NCBI GenBank assembly: GCA_035532075.1
Contig: DATKRV010000049.1
Coordinates: 1 to 8,549, forward strand
Reading direction: 5' to 3'
Length of the DNA: 8,549 bases
Source: CAIVND01 sp035532075
GTDB lineage: Bacteria; Actinomycetota; Acidimicrobiia; Acidimicrobiales; Bog-793
The translations under genes and the position numbers were made by a program. Positions within the stretch are counted from its first letter, which is position 1. Each line of letters starts with the position of its first letter. Shown here piece after piece: positions 7,403 to 8,549 of this stretch. Under the pieces are notes generated by a model. That model was not told the origin of the DNA and made no database searches. It saw only the letters and a list, made by a program, of their open reading frames with translations.

Positions 7403-7438
7403 TTAACGGCTCTCTTAACGACTCCGTAAAGGGCTCGA
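7403..7438. repeat. Three tandem 12-bp repeats, possible operator
   Basis: TTAACGGCTCTC (7403), TTAACGACTCCG (7415) and TAAAGGGCTCGA (7427) follow each other in exact 12-bp register. The first two share nine of their first ten bases and the third shares eight of ten with the first. A related TTACCG lies at 7393, two bases out of register. Phased direct repeats of about one helical turn are the usual form of binding sites for OmpR/PhoB-type response regulators, whose spacing is more often 10-11 bp. No clear gene starts next to it on either strand, so its role is unknown. Confidence 0.45.
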
Positions 7439-7561
7439 GAATGACCGTCACTTACCATCGAGATAGGTTCTGCGTAGGTCCAGCAAGATGACGCCATGCC
7501 AGCTGCCAAATTCGCATAAGTCGTTCCTTCACAACAGGCGACCATCTACAAAGTTTCAGAC

Positions 7562-7837
7562 CTAATGATTCCGATAGACATCGGATCGATGATCTATCCA
7601 CAGCACTTGAATGGTTCGATGTTCCTCTTTGAGTTCATACACGATCCGGTAAACCCCGCAGCGAGCAGTCCACAAGCCGGTTAATTCGCGTTGCAAAGGA
7701 TGCCCGATGCGGCGAGGCTGCAAGGTCAGTGGTCCGAGCATGAACTCCACCACCGCGGTCGCCACCTTGGCCGGTAATCGTTCAAGCGAGCGAGCAGCGG
7801 AAGATGCAACTTCGAGTTGCCAGTCTTCCTTGGTCAA
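7562..7837 (-). CDS. relE: RelE/ParE-family toxin of a type II toxin-antitoxin pair
   Basis: A 91-residue basic protein of the usual RelE length. The family fold shows as an N-terminal WQLEVASSAARSLERLP strand-helix, a second helix ending near EFMLGPL, RIGHPLQRELTGLWTARCG, then YRIVYELKE, a VLWIDHR strand and a C-terminal DVYR. Basic and tyrosine residues that could serve ribosome-dependent mRNA cleavage are Arg50, Arg59, Arg64, His83, Arg84 and Tyr88; which are catalytic is inferred by analogy with RelE. It resembles the Mycobacterium tuberculosis RelE (Rv1246c) type as I remember it. The start is TTG at 7835-7837, overlapping the antitoxin TGA stop as TTGA. This implies translational coupling, and no separate ribosome site is visible. 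In the family the toxin inhibits translation when the unstable antitoxin is lost. Confidence 0.88.
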   Translation of the reverse strand: MTKEDWQLEVASSAARSLERLPAKVATAVVEFMLGPLTLQPRRIGHPLQRELTGLWTARCGVYRIVYELKEEHRTIQVLWIDHRSDVYRNH

Positions 7838-8106
7838 CGCGCGAGATACTTCGCCCGCAAAGTTTCGCTGTCGATGACGCGACCTTTGGAGATATCGCTC
7901 CGAGCAATAGCGATCTCTTTCAGAGCCTGGGGATTCGACAACAGATCGAGGGTGTCCTCAAGCGCCTCAAGTTCGTCAGGGCTCACAAGGACAGCGGCTG
8001 GCCGACCATTACGCGTCAGAACAACGCGATCGTGTTGATATTCCACGCGATCGACGACCTCTGAGAGATGGGCCTTGATATCAGCGAGTGAACGTGTCTC
8101 CGTCAT
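7834..8106 (-). CDS. relB: RelB/Phd/YefM-family antitoxin
   Basis: A 90-residue antitoxin, first gene of the operon. Residues 5-50 form the Phd/YefM DNA-binding and dimerisation domain: RSLADIKAHLSEVVDRV, then VVLTRNGRPAAVLVSPDELEALE, the family signature. Residues 51-90 are the helical, charged C-terminal part expected to wrap around the toxin (LDLLSNPQALKEI, then LRAKYLAR). It closely resembles M. tuberculosis RelB (Rv1247c) as I recall it. I chose the ATG at 8106; an ATG two codons upstream at 8112 is possible, and a still longer frame to 8259 would run through the promoter. There is no ribosome site before either ATG, and the promoter places the transcript start at about 8106-8107, so translation is probably leaderless. 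In this family the antitoxin, with toxin as co-repressor, represses its own operon. Confidence 0.88.
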   Translation of the reverse strand: MTETRSLADIKAHLSEVVDRVEYQHDRVVLTRNGRPAAVLVSPDELEALEDTLDLLSNPQALKEIAIARSDISKGRVIDSETLRAKYLAR

Positions 8107-8113
8107 GACCATA

Positions 8114-8130
8114 AAAATAGTCAGTATTTT
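8114..8130 (-). promoter_or_regulatory. Palindrome over the -10 box, likely TA autoregulation operator
   Basis: AAAATA-CTGAC-TATTTT is a perfect inverted repeat with six-base arms and a five-base spacer. Its proximal arm is the -10 box itself. Phd/YefM antitoxins bind short palindromes overlapping their own promoter, so this is the expected operator; binding is inferred. Confidence 0.55.
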
Positions 8131-8142
8131 GCGAGATGTCAA
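8114..8142 (-). promoter_or_regulatory. Sigma-70-type promoter of the relB-relE operon
   Basis: On the minus strand, a perfect -35 TTGACA (8142-8137) and a -10 TATTTT (8119-8114) are separated by exactly 17 bases. Seven to eight bases after the -10 lies the A of the ATG at 8106, so the transcript would start at or next to the antitoxin start codon. Confidence 0.72.
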
Positions 8143-8429
8143 GGCTCCGACAGAACGCCCCAAATCAATTCCGCCAGTTCCAAACCTGAGTTCTTCAAAC
8201 GATTGGCAAGTAGCAAACTGAAGCCCACCCCAAAATTCTCCCCGGCTACCAGCGAGCACTTCATGCCACGTTGCAATGATGTTTCACGACAGTGACTCGA
8301 TGGATTATTCAACACGAATTTCGTGCGCGATCCGTGCGCGATCGTGCGCGAAAAGGTGGATTTTCTTGGTTACTTAAGGATCACAATGGGCAAACAAAAT
8401 CCCTGTACAATACCTATTTTTGTGAGTTT
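8143..8429. other. AT-richer gene-free spacer between TA promoter and tRNA fragment
   Basis: I see no gene here. A frame open on the plus strand from 8292 to 8537 runs through the tRNA-like sequence and has no ribosome site or family resemblance. The DNA from about 8350 to 8430 is visibly AT-richer than the rest of the window and contains TACAAT (8406-8411), a possible -10 box without a matching -35. Short tandem repeats and a palindrome at 8313-8351 are listed separately. Confidence 0.5.
8313..8351. repeat. Palindrome followed by three tandem copies of TCGTGCGCGA
   Basis: CACGAA-T-TTCGTG (8313-8325) is a perfect palindrome. It overlaps the first of three near-identical units: TCGTGCGCGA (8321-8330), TCCGTGCGCGA (8331-8341, one extra C) and TCGTGCGCGA (8342-8351). 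The cluster ends about 110 bases before the tRNA anticodon-loop sequence. Such clusters can be protein-binding sites, including recombinase or excisionase arm sites near an attachment core, but nothing here proves that. Confidence 0.5.
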
Positions 8430-8504
8430 CTGCTGATGGCGCAAAGTGCCCCGATCGCTTTCGGGACGCTGAGGTCGCGGGTTCGAATCCCGCCTTCCCG
8501 ACCA
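8430..8504 (+). pseudogene. tRNA-Pro(CGG) fragment: 3' half intact, 5' half not matching (likely att site)
   Basis: From 8460 the sequence is a perfect tRNA 3' half. It has an anticodon loop TTCGGGA (8460-8466, anticodon CGG, proline), 3' anticodon stem CGCTG, variable loop AGGTC, T-arm GCGGG-TTCGAAT-CCCGC (8477-8493), acceptor strand CTTCCCG, discriminator A and encoded CCA (8494-8504). The 5' side fails. The five bases before the loop (TCGCT) pair poorly with CGCTG; the acceptor partner should be CGGGAAG but CTGCTGA is found; and the D-arm position has only a short GGCGC-AAA-GTGCC stem without a normal D-loop. TGGCGCA at 8437-8443 does sit where tRNA-Pro has it, so an old decayed tRNA is the alternative. 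A break at the anticodon loop is what tRNA-targeting integrases leave at the far end of an element. Confidence 0.7.
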
Positions 8505-8549
8505 TTTGACCTAGGTCCCAAAAAGTGGACCAGCTAAGCACCTCGCAAC
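8505..8549. other. Right-edge sequence with overlapping palindromes
   Basis: After the CCA come a 10-bp perfect palindrome GACCTAGGTC (8508-8517) and GGTCC (8514-8518) paired with GGACC (8527-8531) around an A-rich loop. This could be a tRNA terminator-like hairpin, or an insertion-sequence end cut by the window edge. There is too little sequence to decide. Confidence 0.3.

Larger units (their letters stand above)
6502..7561. other. About 1 kb without a defensible gene
   Basis: No frame here gives a protein I recognise. Two codon-aligned frames on opposite strands are open over the same stretch. The plus frame 6827-7351 is broken by a single TGA at 7097-7099. The minus frame runs without a stop from 7402 down to the TGA at 6920-6922, but lacks an ATG, GTG or TTG start in its first 89 codons and has no ribosome site. 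The plus frame has GC-rich third positions, so a decayed gene is possible. The part nearest 6501 should contain the LuxR gene promoter, though I could not identify a convincing one. Three phased 12-bp repeats lie at 7403-7438. Confidence 0.55.

Noticed and set aside
8107..8259. N-terminal extension of the antitoxin to 8259
   Set aside because: The extra sequence contains the perfect -35/-10 promoter and lacks similarity to the Phd/YefM fold, which begins just after 8106.
8460..8504. 3' end of a tmRNA
   Set aside because: The anticodon-loop sequence TTCGGGA, a 5-base variable loop AGGTC and the spacing match tRNA-Pro(CGG), and no tag-coding region or tmRNA 5' domain is present upstream.
8292..8537. 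An 81-codon plus-strand open frame at the right end
   Set aside because: It runs through the tandem repeats and tRNA sequence, has no ribosome site and no protein-like pattern.

Overview
The window looks like chromosomal DNA of an actinobacterium. It is moderately GC-rich, and its gene families are typical of Actinomycetota: a YVTN/PKD surface protein, a DUF5666-type secreted protein, a large ATPase LuxR regulator and a mycobacterial-like RelB/RelE pair. I could not place it below phylum level; Acidimicrobiia or a relative is a guess from protein style only.

Layout, left to right. (1) Positions 1-321 hold the 3' part of a small conserved coiled-coil-like protein that enters from the left edge. 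(2) Positions 496-2157, minus strand, encode a secreted seven-bladed YVTN beta-propeller followed by a PKD domain, a Thr-rich linker and an unusual basic C-terminal tail bounded by two cysteines. (3) A 383-base divergent intergenic region with several palindromes separates it from (4) 2541-3635, plus strand, a secreted protein with two DUF5666-like domains and a third C-terminal domain. (5) Positions 3739-6501, minus strand and convergent with (4), encode a 920-residue ATPase/LuxR-type regulator. (6) Positions 6502-7561 are about 1 kb with no gene I can defend, but with open frames on both strands and three phased 12-bp repeats. (7) Positions 7562-8106, minus strand, form a RelB/RelE-like type II toxin-antitoxin operon with a very good promoter overlapped by a palindrome. 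(8) Positions 8107-8549 are AT-richer and gene-free, with short tandem repeats and the 3' part of a tRNA-Pro(CGG) gene lacking a matching 5' half.

How it fits together. The two divergent secreted proteins probably act at the cell envelope and may share regulatory sequence. The LuxR regulator has no obvious target except possibly itself or these neighbours. The right end (TA module, AT-rich DNA, short repeats, tRNA 3' fragment) looks like the edge of an integrated mobile element. By the usual geometry of tRNA-targeting integrases, the element would lie to the left of the fragment, and the intact tRNA-Pro would be expected outside the window on that side. I saw no integrase, CRISPR array, complete insertion sequence or clearly new multi-gene system. 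The most unusual protein feature is the duplicated basic tail of the propeller protein.
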